Origin: Rhizobium sp. NFR07
GTDB lineage: Bacteria; Pseudomonadota; Alphaproteobacteria; Rhizobiales; Rhizobiaceae
Assembly (NCBI RefSeq): GCF_900111905.1
Contig: NZ_FOKM01000013.1
Location: 124,001-188,000, forward strand
Reading direction: 5' to 3'
Length of the DNA: 64,000 nucleotides
A model generated the notes under the pieces. It was not told the DNA's origin and did no database searches. It saw nothing but the letters and a program-made list of their open reading frames with translations. This document shows positions 1-9,227 of this stretch, piece by piece. The stretch's first letter is position 1, and the number at the start of each line of letters is the position of its first letter. A program made the translations under genes and the position numbers.

Positions 1-1
1 C

Positions 2-613
2 CGCATCATCATCATCGGCACCTATCTGGCCCTGCAGACGCAGATCGGCGCCGCGCCGATGACCGAGGCCGTTGCCCGGCTGAAGGCCGCGATCAAGGGC
101 CTGCGGGCAACCGTAACGGACGACGTCATTGCCGAGACAGCTCCTCTGGCAGCTGAACTTGAAGCCCAGGGTGCGCCCACGGATCTCATCGGTGAAATCC
201 GCATGCTCTCCGCGCTCGTGATCGTGCCGGAGATCATGCTGATCGCCGACCGGACGGGGGAAACCATGGCCCGTGCCACGGAAAGCTATTTCGCCGTAAC
301 CGAGACCTTCCGCGTCAACCGCCTGATCGCGGCCGGCGAACGGATAGGCACCTCGGATCACTACGAAAGCCTCGCTCTGTCGCGCGGTCTCCAGCAGCTC
401 GCATCCGCACGCCGAGACATCGTCACGGCCGCGCTGACGGAGCATCGCAAGGAGAAGAAGCCCGTGGCCGCCTGGATCGCGGCCGACCGCGTTCGGGTCA
501 ACCGCATCGGTGCCGAGCTCATGACGCTTGGGGAAAGCGGCGACCTGACCCTGCCGAAGATCTCCGTTGCCGCTGGATTGCTGGGTGATCTGGCGCACGG
601 ACGGGCGCTCTAG
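2..613 (+). CDS. NAD-specific glutamate dehydrogenase, C-terminal end (partial)
   Basis: The reading frame is open from the first bases of the window, so this is the last ~203 residues of a gene that begins upstream. The helical tail, with motifs such as YFAV, DHYESLALSR and a GDLTLPKISVAAG-like end, resembles the C-terminus of the very large (about 1,580 residue) GDH-180 family, which oxidatively deaminates glutamate to 2-oxoglutarate and ammonia with NAD. The catalytic domain lies outside the window and cannot be checked. An internal ATG at 59 exists but is not a likely start, because the frame continues upstream. The family call is from recalled tail similarity and is moderately sure. Confidence 0.7.
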   Translation, partial: RIIIIGTYLALQTQIGAAPMTEAVARLKAAIKGLRATVTDDVIAETAPLAAELEAQGAPTDLIGEIRMLSALVIVPEIMLIADRTGETMARATESYFAVTETFRVNRLIAAGERIGTSDHYESLALSRGLQQLASARRDIVTAALTEHRKEKKPVAAWIAADRVRVNRIGAELMTLGESGDLTLPKISVAAGLLGDLAHGRAL

Positions 614-645
614 AAGGGCAGCTGGAACGACAGGCGGAGGCCAGG

Positions 646-2046
646 ATGAGCGTTTCCGATCGCGATGATGCGCCGGCAAAGGTGAGCCGGCGCGGAATAT
701 GGGGCTGGATGCTGTTCGACTGGGCAGCCCAGCCCTTCTTCACCGTGGTCACCACCTTCATCTTCGGACCCTATTTCGTCTCGCGGCTGACGGACGATCC
801 CGTCTCCGCGCAGACCGCCTGGAGCAACATGGCGACCGCCTCCTCGATCGTCATCGCCATCCTGTCGCCGATCCTCGGCTCGATTGCGGATCAATCCGGC
901 GCACGCAAGCCGTGGATCGCGAGTTTCGCTCTCGTCAAGATCATCAGCCTGCTGATGCTCTGGTTCGCCGCACCGGGTTCTCCCCTCGTCTGGCCGATCA
1001 CCTTCATGATCCTGGCTTCGATTGCCTCGGAATTCTCGATCGTCTTCAACGATTCGATGATGCCCCACCTCGTCTCGCGCGACGATGTCGGCAGGATTTC
1101 CAACATTGCCTGGGGCCTCGGCTACCTCGGCGGCATGATCGTCCTGATCGCCGTCGTGACCTTGCTTGCCGCAAGCCCGGAGACCGGCGTCACCCTGATC
1201 GGCATCCCGCCGCTTTTCGGGCTCGATCCGGCGCTGGGCGAGGATGCACGCATCACCGGGCCGCTGGCCGCGATCTGGTACCTTCTCTTCATCCTGCCGA
1301 TGTTCTTCTTCACCCCCGATGCAAAGAAAGGCCTGCCGCTCGCCTCGGCGGTCCGCTCCGGTCTGCACGAATTGAAAGGCACGCTGCGCGAGCTGCGCCA
1401 GCGCAGAGGCATCGCGAAATTCCTGATCGCCCGCATGCTCTATCAGGACGGTGTCAACGGCCTGCTCATTCTGGGCGGCGTCTTCGCCGCCGGCATGTTC
1501 GGCTGGGCGACGATCGAGATCGGAATCTACGGCATCATCCTTAACGTCGTCGCGATTTTCGGCTGCATTGCCGCCGGCTCTCTGGACCGCGCCTTCGGCT
1601 CCAAGGTCGTGGTGGTGATCAGCCTCTTGGCTCTGCTGATCGCGACACTGGGCATTGCATCCACCGGCCCCGGCTTCGTCTTCTTCGGCTTGTTGCCCCT
1701 GTCGATGGAGGACAGCGGCGGTCTCTTCGGCACCACCGCGGAAAAAGCTTACATTCTTTTCGGCCTGCTGATCGGCATCGCCTTCGGACCGGTACAGGCC
1801 TCGTCGCGGTCCTATCTCGCCCGCTCGATCGATCTGTCGGAGACGGGCCGCTATTTCGGCATCTATGCCCTGTCGGGACGGGCAACGAGTTTCCTCGCCA
1901 CCCTCCTGTTTTCGCTCGTCACCTATGCCAGCGGCTCCGCGCGGCTGGGCATGACGACGCTCGCCATCTTCCTGGTTGCCGGTTTGGCACTGCTCATCGC
2001 AACACCTTACCCGGCGGACAAAGCCGGAAGGACTCCGGCTAAGTAA
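646..2046 (+). CDS. MFS transporter, UMF1/Atg22-like family
   Basis: Integral inner-membrane protein of 466 residues with about 12 hydrophobic segments. The N-terminal motif WMLFDWAAQPFFTVV and the following long hydrophobic stretches are typical of the UMF1 (Atg22-like) branch of the major facilitator superfamily. Some relatives export amino acids from fungal vacuoles; the substrate in bacteria is not known. The ATG at 646 follows GGAGGCCAGG and fits the family N-terminus. It lies 32 bp after the glutamate dehydrogenase stop and converges on purH, with only 9 bp between the two stops. A link with glutamate metabolism would be inference from position only. Confidence 0.8.
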   Translation: MSVSDRDDAPAKVSRRGIWGWMLFDWAAQPFFTVVTTFIFGPYFVSRLTDDPVSAQTAWSNMATASSIVIAILSPILGSIADQSGARKPWIASFALVKIISLLMLWFAAPGSPLVWPITFMILASIASEFSIVFNDSMMPHLVSRDDVGRISNIAWGLGYLGGMIVLIAVVTLLAASPETGVTLIGIPPLFGLDPALGEDARITGPLAAIWYLLFILPMFFFTPDAKKGLPLASAVRSGLHELKGTLRELRQRRGIAKFLIARMLYQDGVNGLLILGGVFAAGMFGWATIEIGIYGIILNVVAIFGCIAAGSLDRAFGSKVVVVISLLALLIATLGIASTGPGFVFFGLLPLSMEDSGGLFGTTAEKAYILFGLLIGIAFGPVQASSRSYLARSIDLSETGRYFGIYALSGRATSFLATLLFSLVTYASGSARLGMTTLAIFLVAGLALLIATPYPADKAGRTPAK

Positions 2047-2055
2047 CTGCCAGCC

Positions 2056-3672
2056 TCAGTGCCGGAAGTGGCGCATGCCGGTGAAGACCATCGCGACATT
2101 GTGCTCGTCGGCAGCGGCGATCACCTCGGCGTCACGCATGGAACCGCCCGGCTGGATCACGGCGGTGGCACCGGCGGAAATCGCCGAGAGAAGGCCGTCC
2201 GCGAACGGGAAGAAGGCTTCCGACGCGACAGCCGAACCCTTGGTCATCGGTTCCGGCCAGCCCATCGCCTTCGCCGCATCTTCAGCCTTCAGGCCGGCGA
2301 TACGGGCGGAATCGATACGGCTCATCTGGCCAGCGCCGATACCTGCAGTCTGGCCATCCTTGGCATAAACGATGGCGTTGGACTTGACGTGCTTGGCGAC
2401 CTTGTAGGCAAATTTCAGGTCTTCGAGCTCGGTCGCGGTCGGTGCGCGCTTGGTGACGACCTTGAGGTCGACATCCTCGATCACGCCGCTGTCACGGCTC
2501 TGGACCAGCAGGCCGCCGGCAACGGTCTTTGCCGTGATGCCGCGCGAGCGCGGGTCAGGCAGGCCACCGGTCACGAGCAGGCGCAGGTTCTTTTTCGCCG
2601 CGATGATCTGCTGCGCCTCGTCGGAAACCTCCGGCGCGATGATGACCTCGGTGAACAGCTTGACGATCTCTTCCGCCGTCTCGGCATCGAGAAGCTGATT
2701 GACCGCAATGATGCCGCCGAAGGCCGAGGTTGAATCGCAGGCGAGGGCGCGCAGATAGGCATCCTTCAGCGTTGATCCGGTGGCAACGCCGCAGGGGTTG
2801 GCATGCTTGATGATGGCGCAGGCCGGACCCTGGTCGGCGGCAAACTCGCCGATCAGCTCGAAGGCGCCGTCGGTATCGTTGATGTTGTTGTAGGAGAGCT
2901 GCTTGCCCTGCAAGAGCTTGGCGGTCGCAACGCCGGGACGGTTTTCGCCGGTTACGTAGAAGCCGGCACTCTGGTGCGGGTTCTCGCCGTAGCGCATTGC
3001 TTCCTTCAGCACACCGCCGATGGTGCGATAGACCGGCGTCTCGATCTCGAGCGCTTCCGCAAACCAATTGGAGATGGCCGTGTCATAGGCGGCCGTGCGG
3101 GCATAGGCCTTGGCGGCAAGCTTCTGGCGGAAAGCATATTCCGTCTCGCCGCCATTGGCCTTAAGCGCCTCGATCAAAGCCGCATAGTCCGCCGGGTCGG
3201 TCACGATCGTCACATAGGCATGGTTCTTCGCCGAGGCGCGGATCATCGCCGGGCCACCGATATCGATATTCTCCACCGTCGTCGGATAATCGCCGCCGGC
3301 CGCGCGCACTTCCTCGAACGGGTAGAGGTTGATGACGGCAAGATCGATACCCTCGATCCCGTGTTCCTTCATCGCCGCAACGTGGTCTTCATCGTCACGG
3401 ATGGAGAGGAGGCCGCCATGCACGTTCGGATGCAGCGTCTTGACGCGACCATCCATGATCTCCGGAAAGCCGGTGACCTCGGAAACATCGGTGACGTCGA
3501 GACCGGCAGCGGCAATCGCCTTGTGGGTGCCGCCGGTGGACAGGAGCTTCACGCCCTGTTCCGACAGAGCCCTGGCAAGCTCGATGATGCCGGACTTATC
3601 GGACACCGAAAGAAGGGCGGTGCGGATCTTGACGCGATCGGGAGCGGGAATTTTTTTGGAAACGACGGCCAT
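2056..3672 (-). CDS. purH: Bifunctional AICAR transformylase / IMP cyclohydrolase
   Basis: Catalyses the last two steps of de novo purine synthesis: formylation of AICAR with 10-formyl-THF and ring closure to IMP, in the cytoplasm. The N-terminal cyclohydrolase domain begins with RTALLSVSDKSGI and has the STGGT motif. The C-terminal transformylase half contains AIIKHANPCG and ends with FTGMRHFRH, a typical PurH terminus. The ATG at 3672 is chosen because TCAGGAGAG sits just before it; an upstream extension to 3732 lacks such a site. The product is 538 residues, normal for the family. Heparinase-like, rsmB and htpX genes lie upstream on the same strand. Confidence 0.96.
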   Translation of the reverse strand: MAVVSKKIPAPDRVKIRTALLSVSDKSGIIELARALSEQGVKLLSTGGTHKAIAAAGLDVTDVSEVTGFPEIMDGRVKTLHPNVHGGLLSIRDDEDHVAAMKEHGIEGIDLAVINLYPFEEVRAAGGDYPTTVENIDIGGPAMIRASAKNHAYVTIVTDPADYAALIEALKANGGETEYAFRQKLAAKAYARTAAYDTAISNWFAEALEIETPVYRTIGGVLKEAMRYGENPHQSAGFYVTGENRPGVATAKLLQGKQLSYNNINDTDGAFELIGEFAADQGPACAIIKHANPCGVATGSTLKDAYLRALACDSTSAFGGIIAVNQLLDAETAEEIVKLFTEVIIAPEVSDEAQQIIAAKKNLRLLVTGGLPDPRSRGITAKTVAGGLLVQSRDSGVIEDVDLKVVTKRAPTATELEDLKFAYKVAKHVKSNAIVYAKDGQTAGIGAGQMSRIDSARIAGLKAEDAAKAMGWPEPMTKGSAVASEAFFPFADGLLSAISAGATAVIQPGGSMRDAEVIAAADEHNVAMVFTGMRHFRH

Positions 3673-3772
3673 CGGTCTCTCCTGAAAGAGCATGCCACAG
3701 AAGGGCGGAAAGGGGATGGGGCCGGTTAGCACAGCTGGCGAAAAGAGGAAACGCCTATTCGCCCGATCTGCC

Positions 3773-5458
3773 CTATTCGCCCTGCCTCAGCATCCAGCGT
3801 ATTTCACGCATGCCTTCGATCGGGCTTTCGATCACAAGCTGCTGGCTCGGGCGCATGCCCGAGACGTCGGCGAAGAAGAGATCCTCGTCGATGACCAGTT
3901 CGAGACCGGGAGCTGCGAAGATCCAGCTGTCGCCATCGGGCGCCCGCAACGTCACGCTTTCGCCGTCACGCCGCGAAATCGTGATCGAAGGGTGGATGTG
4001 AAACCGCAGCGCGACCGCCAGCTTCTGCTTCTTGTCCCGTCCCTCGTCGGGGATAAACCGATCACACCCCTTGATCTTGTCGCCGGCGGCACTGAGACCG
4101 ATTTCCCGCTCGTGCGTGTAGCCGAAATTGTCCTTATAGCCGTCATGCCGGGCGCGCAGCCAGTCATTGCCATGGTTGTCGTCACGTCGTTCGATCTCTG
4201 TTTCCGACACGCCCGGCAGGAGGATCTGTCCAGCGAAGCTGGAATTGATCACCCGGCTGGAGGACGTCTCCTGCAGGATCGCCGTGGAATGAGCAGCCGT
4301 GGACCGCGCCATATGCCGGTAGATGCGATTGGCGAATTTCGGGGCTCCCGCGTTGATGATGAAGCGATGGCGCCCCGATGACATTTCGAACGACAGGCAG
4401 CCCGCATGGGCGCCGTGCGAGGCCTCGATCGAATCCGGGCAGCCGGTATCGACAATCATGATCGCGTTACCGGCGGCCATCCGATGATAATTCATCTGGG
4501 GCAGGGCCTTGAACGGCTTTCCGGCAGATTCGTCATAACGCAGGACGGACATCAGCTCGCTCGCCGGCGTCGCACTCGCGCCGTTGAACAGGGCGAGATC
4601 CCCATCCTGATGACGGAAGAAGCGGAGCGCCGGATACATGCGGTCGATGGTCGGGATGAGTTTCTGCGGCAGGTCATAGCCGAGATTGATATAGGTCTGC
4701 CGCAGCGGCAGGAGATCGATGAGAATGTCGAGTATGGCACGCGGGTTACGCGACACATGCCCCCCGTCAGCCAATATCTGCCTGTCGAGTTCGCGGTCGA
4801 GCGCCAGGCTTTCGCGGCGGATGGCGCTGACGCGCATTGGCAGGGAGAGCGATGCAACCGCAAGCGCGGTCCTGACCCTCAGCCGACTTTCCGGATCGGG
4901 GCAGCAGCTTGCGATCTTGCGCAGGTAGCCGAGCTGATAGGCGAGGCTTTTCATGAAACGGCGATAGAAACCCGCTTCGGCGGCATGAAGGATGATCGGC
5001 GAATGGGAAAGCCACGCGATCACGCGGGTTGCCACCACATTCGGATCCCAGGCAATGCCGCGCCGCCTGCGCCCGTGCACGCTGATCCAGTCGGACACGA
5101 TATGGCGAGCATGAGCACAAGCCACGTCGGTCTTGTCGGCGCGGATATGGCGAAGCCATCCGAAGCCATGAAGGCGCTCGGCAAAAGCGCGCGAAGGCAG
5201 CTCCACCGCGAATGGTGAATCTCCGAAAGTTTCAAGAACCCGGCCGGCCAGGGGAAACCGGCCATCGAAGATTTCCTGCGCAATGAACGGATCGACGGAG
5301 CGCAAATCCGTCGGCGCAACGATCAGCCGTTCGGGCACCGATTTCACGAGCCCGGACATGGCGACACGCAGGGGCGCCGTGCGAAGGCGCATTCGCCGTC
5401 GCATTTCCCGCAAGCCGGAGAGCAGAAGCCTTCGGCGATCGGTCAGCCGCGTGGTCAC
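3773..5458 (-). CDS. Heparinase II/III family protein
   Basis: Protein of about 561 residues. The helical N-terminal half includes GDSPFAVELPSRAFAERLHGFGWLRH and is followed by a beta-rich heparinase II/III-like C-terminal domain. The HxFIINAG-like motif (RHRFIINAGAP) and the AHST tetrad (TAAHSTAIL) are characteristic. Family members are polysaccharide lyases acting on uronic-acid polymers, but the true substrate in rhizobia is not known and no clear signal peptide is visible. The GTG at 5458 is preferred because GGAGAACCCCAGA precedes it; a TTG at 5506 would add 16 residues. It lies between rsmB and purH, probably in one transcript from htpX. Confidence 0.8.
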   Translation of the reverse strand: MTTRLTDRRRLLLSGLREMRRRMRLRTAPLRVAMSGLVKSVPERLIVAPTDLRSVDPFIAQEIFDGRFPLAGRVLETFGDSPFAVELPSRAFAERLHGFGWLRHIRADKTDVACAHARHIVSDWISVHGRRRRGIAWDPNVVATRVIAWLSHSPIILHAAEAGFYRRFMKSLAYQLGYLRKIASCCPDPESRLRVRTALAVASLSLPMRVSAIRRESLALDRELDRQILADGGHVSRNPRAILDILIDLLPLRQTYINLGYDLPQKLIPTIDRMYPALRFFRHQDGDLALFNGASATPASELMSVLRYDESAGKPFKALPQMNYHRMAAGNAIMIVDTGCPDSIEASHGAHAGCLSFEMSSGRHRFIINAGAPKFANRIYRHMARSTAAHSTAILQETSSSRVINSSFAGQILLPGVSETEIERRDDNHGNDWLRARHDGYKDNFGYTHEREIGLSAAGDKIKGCDRFIPDEGRDKKQKLAVALRFHIHPSITISRRDGESVTLRAPDGDSWIFAAPGLELVIDEDLFFADVSGMRPSQQLVIESPIEGMREIRWMLRQGE

Positions 5459-5550
5459 TCTGGGGTTCTCCGCAGGGATCGGTATATGCTCGATCAGCTG
5501 AAACAACTTTAGATAAATTAGATTTATGTGCCGGTAGGGTGAAAAATTCC

Positions 5551-6942
5551 TTACCGGACCTGCAACACGCTCGCGAAGAACCCGTCCATTCCTCCCGGAT
5601 AGCCCTCGGAAGACGGCAACATTGAGGGCGTTGTGCGGAAATCGCCCTTGGCAGTGACCGCCTGTTCCAGACCAGGCCAGTTCGCAGGATCAACCGGCAG
5701 ACGCGATAATGTCGGCATATCCGCCAAAACCTTGTCGATCAGCTCCTCGCCTTCGATAGGATCGAGCGAGCAGTTGGAGAAGACGACCAATCCGCCGCTC
5801 TTTACCAGCGTCACGGCATGGCGAAGCATCCGTTCCTGAAGGGCGGCGAGCTTTTCGATATCCGGCAAGCTCTTCGTCCAGAGCACATCGGGATGCCGGC
5901 GGGTCGTGCCCGTGGAAGAGCAGGGGGCATCGAGCAGCACGCCGTCGAGCTTCTGCTCGGGCACATAGGTCAGGAGATCACCCGCCATAAATTCCGCCGT
6001 CATGCCGAGACGCGAAAGATTTTCCTTCAGTCGTGCCAGACGGTTCGGCGACTGCTCGACGGCCGTCACTTCGGCACCGGCCGAAATCAACTGCGCGGTC
6101 TTGCCGCCGGGCGCAGCACAAAGATCCGCGACGCGTTTGCCTTTCAGATCTCCGAACAGCTTTGCAGGAATGGCAGCCGCCGCGTCCTGCACCCACCATT
6201 CACCGCGGTCGAAACCCTCGAGCGCAGTAACCGATCCTTCGAAGGAGGGCAGGCGAATGCTGCCGGTCGGCAACAGCTTGCCACCCAGCTTCTCCGCCCA
6301 GACCGTAGCGTCGGCTTTCACGGTGAGATCGATCGTCGGCGGAACTAGCTGCGATTCCGCAATCTGCGCAGCTTCAGCCTCGCCATAGGCGGCGACAAGC
6401 CGCGCACGGAACCAGTCCGGCACCGGGGAAACGGACGCCGTCGCAGCGAGAATTTCATCCTTCTCCCGCACCAGACGGCGGAGCACGGCGTTGACCAGCT
6501 TGGCGAAGCGGCGGTTGCGCGGGTCGCGATTGGCCTGTTCGACCGCGAGATCGACCACAGCATGGGAGGGCACGTCAAGATGCAGGATCTGCGCCGCGGC
6601 GACGACCAGCACATGATGAAGCGCCCGCGCGCCGTCCGGCAGCGATGTATCGATCATCGAGGCGATAGCAGCCTCGAGCCGCGGCAGATGGCGAAGCGCA
6701 GTGGTGAGGATCGCCCGGGTCAGGGCGCGGTCGGCATCACTGAGCGCCTTGTAGGCCGGATTGCCATGGGTAAGGTCGAGAATGCCATCGAGCGAGATCT
6801 TACGATCGACGACGGCTGCCAGCAATTTTGCGGCGGTAGCCCGGACTTCCAGCCCGGGCTTCTTCGGCTCCGCGCTCTGGCGAGCGGGCGACGAGTTATT
6901 TCTGACAGGCCTGTTCGGCTTCTTGTTTTTCGTGTCGTTCAA
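5551..6942 (-). CDS. rsmB: 16S rRNA (cytosine-967-C5)-methyltransferase
   Basis: SAM-dependent RNA methyltransferase of 463 residues in the Fmu/Sun family. An N-terminal NusB-like helical domain (about 30-170) precedes a Rossmann methyltransferase domain with CAAPGGKT (SAM binding). The DAPCSSTG motif and a second cysteine in FSNCSLDP are the two catalytic cysteines of m5C enzymes. The start appears to be TTG at 6942, overlapping the TGA of htpX, which suggests translational coupling. No better start exists further into the protein before the NusB-like domain. The basic first 25 residues are typical of alphaproteobacterial versions. Confidence 0.9.
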   Translation of the reverse strand: MNDTKNKKPNRPVRNNSSPARQSAEPKKPGLEVRATAAKLLAAVVDRKISLDGILDLTHGNPAYKALSDADRALTRAILTTALRHLPRLEAAIASMIDTSLPDGARALHHVLVVAAAQILHLDVPSHAVVDLAVEQANRDPRNRRFAKLVNAVLRRLVREKDEILAATASVSPVPDWFRARLVAAYGEAEAAQIAESQLVPPTIDLTVKADATVWAEKLGGKLLPTGSIRLPSFEGSVTALEGFDRGEWWVQDAAAAIPAKLFGDLKGKRVADLCAAPGGKTAQLISAGAEVTAVEQSPNRLARLKENLSRLGMTAEFMAGDLLTYVPEQKLDGVLLDAPCSSTGTTRRHPDVLWTKSLPDIEKLAALQERMLRHAVTLVKSGGLVVFSNCSLDPIEGEELIDKVLADMPTLSRLPVDPANWPGLEQAVTAKGDFRTTPSMLPSSEGYPGGMDGFFASVLQVR

Positions 6943-7916
6943 GACCAGGGACCTTTGCGCGGTTCATCCGATCCGCGGCCCCAGGGATTGTTTGCGCCGG
7001 AATTCGGCACGGAGCGAGCGGTGCGCTGCGGTCTACCAGCCGAAGACGGTCCCGTCGAGCCACCACCGCGGAACTCGCCCGCCATCTGCTGCAGGGCGGC
7101 AATGCGGTTGTCCGTATTCGGGTGGGTGGAGAACAGGTTGTCCATGCGCTCGCCCGAGAGCGGGTTGATGATGAACATGTGCGCTGTCGCCGGGTTGCGC
7201 TCCGCATCATCATTGTGGATGACCCGCGCCGAACCGGCGATCTTGGCGAGCGCGGAGGCAAGCCACATCGGATTGCCGCAGATTTCTGCGCCGCGACGGT
7301 CGGCAGAATATTCGCGCGTCCGGCTGATCGCCATCTGCACCAGCATCGCGGCAAGCGGCGCCACGATCATGGCGACGAGAACGCCGATAAAACCGAGCGG
7401 ATTGCTGTTGTTCTCGCGGTTTCCGCCGAAAAAGAAGGCGAAGTTGCCGAGCATGGAAATGGCACCGGCGAGCGTCGCCGTGATCGTCATCGTCAACGTA
7501 TCGCGGTTCTGCACATGGGCGAGCTCATGCGCCATCACGCCCGCGACCTCCTCATGGGTAAGAGCCTGTAGTAGACCCGTCGAGGCTGCGACCGCGGAAT
7601 TTTCAGGATTGCGGCCGGTGGCAAAGGCGTTCGGCTGCGGATTGTCGTAGATATAGACCTTCGGCATCGGCAGGCCGGCATTGGCCGAAAGGTCACGGAT
7701 CATGTTGTAGAATTCCGGCGCGCTGCGCGCGTCCACTTCCTGGGCGTGATAGGCGCGAAGCACCATCTTGTCGGAATTCCAGTAGGAAAACAGGTTCATG
7801 CCGGCAGCAATCACCAGCGCGATCATCATGCCGCCCTTGCCGCCGATCAGAAACCCGACGCCCATGAACAGGGCGGTCATGAAGGCCAGAAGCATGGCGG
7901 TGCGCATCACATTCAT
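6939..7916 (-). CDS. htpX: Zinc metalloprotease HtpX (M48B)
   Basis: Inner-membrane zinc protease that takes part in quality control of membrane proteins together with FtsH in better-studied bacteria. Two N-terminal hydrophobic segments (about 5-45) are followed by the M48 domain with the HELAH zinc site (HEVAGVMAHELAHVQNRDTL region). A second hydrophobic pair lies around 150-200, then the conserved FSTHPNTDNRIAAL motif. The C-terminal ~40 residues are low-complexity and polar. The ATG at 7916 is preferred over that at 7922, because GGAG then lies 8 bases away instead of 2. Its stop overlaps the rsmB start. Confidence 0.93.
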   Translation of the reverse strand: MNVMRTAMLLAFMTALFMGVGFLIGGKGGMMIALVIAAGMNLFSYWNSDKMVLRAYHAQEVDARSAPEFYNMIRDLSANAGLPMPKVYIYDNPQPNAFATGRNPENSAVAASTGLLQALTHEEVAGVMAHELAHVQNRDTLTMTITATLAGAISMLGNFAFFFGGNRENNSNPLGFIGVLVAMIVAPLAAMLVQMAISRTREYSADRRGAEICGNPMWLASALAKIAGSARVIHNDDAERNPATAHMFIINPLSGERMDNLFSTHPNTDNRIAALQQMAGEFRGGGSTGPSSAGRPQRTARSVPNSGANNPWGRGSDEPRKGPWS

Positions 7917-8041
7917 CGTCATCTCTCCGTTGCCGATTTCATCCCTCAGGTTTCACCCGAGGGTTTTCTAGCGGTTGTGAACGGCCTATCATGTGGTCAA
8001 TTCAACCTGAATTTTCAATAAACCTTGCGGTGATCCGAAAG

Positions 8042-8260
8042 ATGCAGAGCGCGGATAACGACAATACGGAAGCCACTCTGGAAGACGGTGCGGCCAAAAA
8101 AACGCTTTCGCCGGCAGCAGAGCGGGCCTTGAAGGAAGCGGAAGAACGGCGCCAGGCCGCCGCGAAAACCGATCTGCCCGAAGAGTTCGGCGGCCGCGGC
8201 GGAGCCGATCCGTCGCGCTTCGGCGACTGGGAAATCAACGGCCGAGCCATCGATTTCTAA
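8042..8260 (+). CDS. DUF1674 / SDHAF4-like succinate dehydrogenase assembly factor
   Basis: Small protein of about 72 residues. The acidic, alanine-rich front half leads into a C-terminal signature PEEFGG...DPSRFGDWEINGR ending in DF. This is the hallmark of DUF1674, the bacterial relatives of mitochondrial SDHAF4 (Sdh8), which protects the flavinated SdhA subunit during complex II assembly. The assembly role here is inferred from the family. The ATG at 8042 gives the usual family length; an in-frame GTG 12 bases upstream is possible, and the ribosome site is weak for both. It stands divergent from htpX. Confidence 0.85.
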   Translation: MQSADNDNTEATLEDGAAKKTLSPAAERALKEAEERRQAAAKTDLPEEFGGRGGADPSRFGDWEINGRAIDF

Positions 8261-8338
8261 GAACTAATATTAGCGCTAGCTTCATCTGGCAGATGTGATG
8301 ATAATAGTTTCCAACTCATCCGAGTCGGAGATTCAAAG

Positions 8339-8716
8339 TTGGCAACTCGTTCTTACTGGGGTGGCAGCCCTACGACAAAAGTAAAAACATACAAGCCAAA
8401 GAACATAAGCCAGGCAAATAGCAACAAAGCGGCTGCCATGGATGCTTTGGGAAAAGGCGTATGCTTGTCGATAACCTATAATGGACTTCCGAGGGTCGTT
8501 GAAGTTCACACTGTTGGCACGAGTTCTGCGTTCAGGGCCGCCATGAGCGTCTTGCAGGTCGATGGCCAGAGTAGTACGGCTCCTATACCGGATTGGCGTT
8601 TGTTCTGTTTCGATGAATGCTTCGATGTCGAGCTGACGGATATTTCATCAAAAGCTCCTCGCCCAGGATATAAACGAGGCGCGAAACAATTCAGAAAAAT
8701 CGAGGGCGAAATCTAA
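8339..8716 (+). CDS. Orphan WYL-like domain protein in an AT-rich islet
   Basis: Predicted 125-residue protein with no close assignment that I can make. The basic N-terminus has no signal peptide. Residues about 38-100 have the run of features of a WYL-type domain: an ITYNGLPRVVEVH strand like IxYxxxxRxVEPH, a middle FRAAMSVLQVDG strand, and a DWRLFCFDECFDVELTD end like the usual WRxFRLDRI. Such domains bind nucleic acid or nucleotides and normally sit in transcription or defence regulators, but there is no HTH here. The TTG start at 8339 has GGAG 8 bases upstream. Base composition is clearly poorer in G+C than the neighbours, suggesting recent acquisition. Function unknown. Confidence 0.6.
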   Translation: MATRSYWGGSPTTKVKTYKPKNISQANSNKAAAMDALGKGVCLSITYNGLPRVVEVHTVGTSSAFRAAMSVLQVDGQSSTAPIPDWRLFCFDECFDVELTDISSKAPRPGYKRGAKQFRKIEGEI

Positions 8717-8783
8717 TTTACCTAGGTTTTGTAAGATAAAATTCCTATTGACTTGGCCGTAATATCGGAATTTATTCCTTTCC

Positions 8784-9227
8784 ATGATTACGGTCCGCTT
8801 AATCGCTGTCTGCTTCGCCTCCGTTTTTGCGACCGGAGCCTTGGCGCGCGAGGAAATTTCCGGACCGGTCAGCGCCGAGATCCTCCGCGTCATCGATGGC
8901 GACACGCTGTTGGTCGAGGCGCAACCCTGGCCGCAACAGAAGATGGAAGTTTATGTCCGCATCCGCGGCATCGATGCCCCTGAGCTGAAGTCGAAATGCG
9001 AGGCATCCCGCCTTGCTGGCCTCGACGCACAACACGCGTTGGAAGCGCTCGCTGCGCACTCACATCGGATCCAGCTGACCCGGATTTCCGGAGACAAATA
9101 TTTCGGAAGGATCGTCGCAGATGTCATCCTTGCGGACGGAAAAAACGTGGCCGACGACCTGTTGGTCGCCGGCCTTGTCCAGGTCTATGATGGCGGCCGC
9201 AAGCCCAAAGAAGCCTGCGGCGGCTGA
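8784..9227 (+). CDS. Secreted thermonuclease-like (SNase) protein
   Basis: Protein of 147 residues with an N-terminal signal peptide (hydrophobic run VRLIAVCFASVFATGALA, cleavage likely after ALA). A staphylococcal-nuclease fold follows. The active-site pattern is visible: IDGDT, then RIRGIDAPEL supplying Arg, Asp and Glu, and a later KYFGRIVADV arginine. Family members are calcium-dependent phosphodiesterases acting on DNA or RNA, so a periplasmic nuclease is likely. ATG at 8784. A weak promoter-like TTGACT lies about 35 bases before the start. Its stop codon abuts the acsA stop on the other strand with no spacer. Confidence 0.85.
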   Translation: MITVRLIAVCFASVFATGALAREEISGPVSAEILRVIDGDTLLVEAQPWPQQKMEVYVRIRGIDAPELKSKCEASRLAGLDAQHALEALAAHSHRIQLTRISGDKYFGRIVADVILADGKNVADDLLVAGLVQVYDGGRKPKEACGG

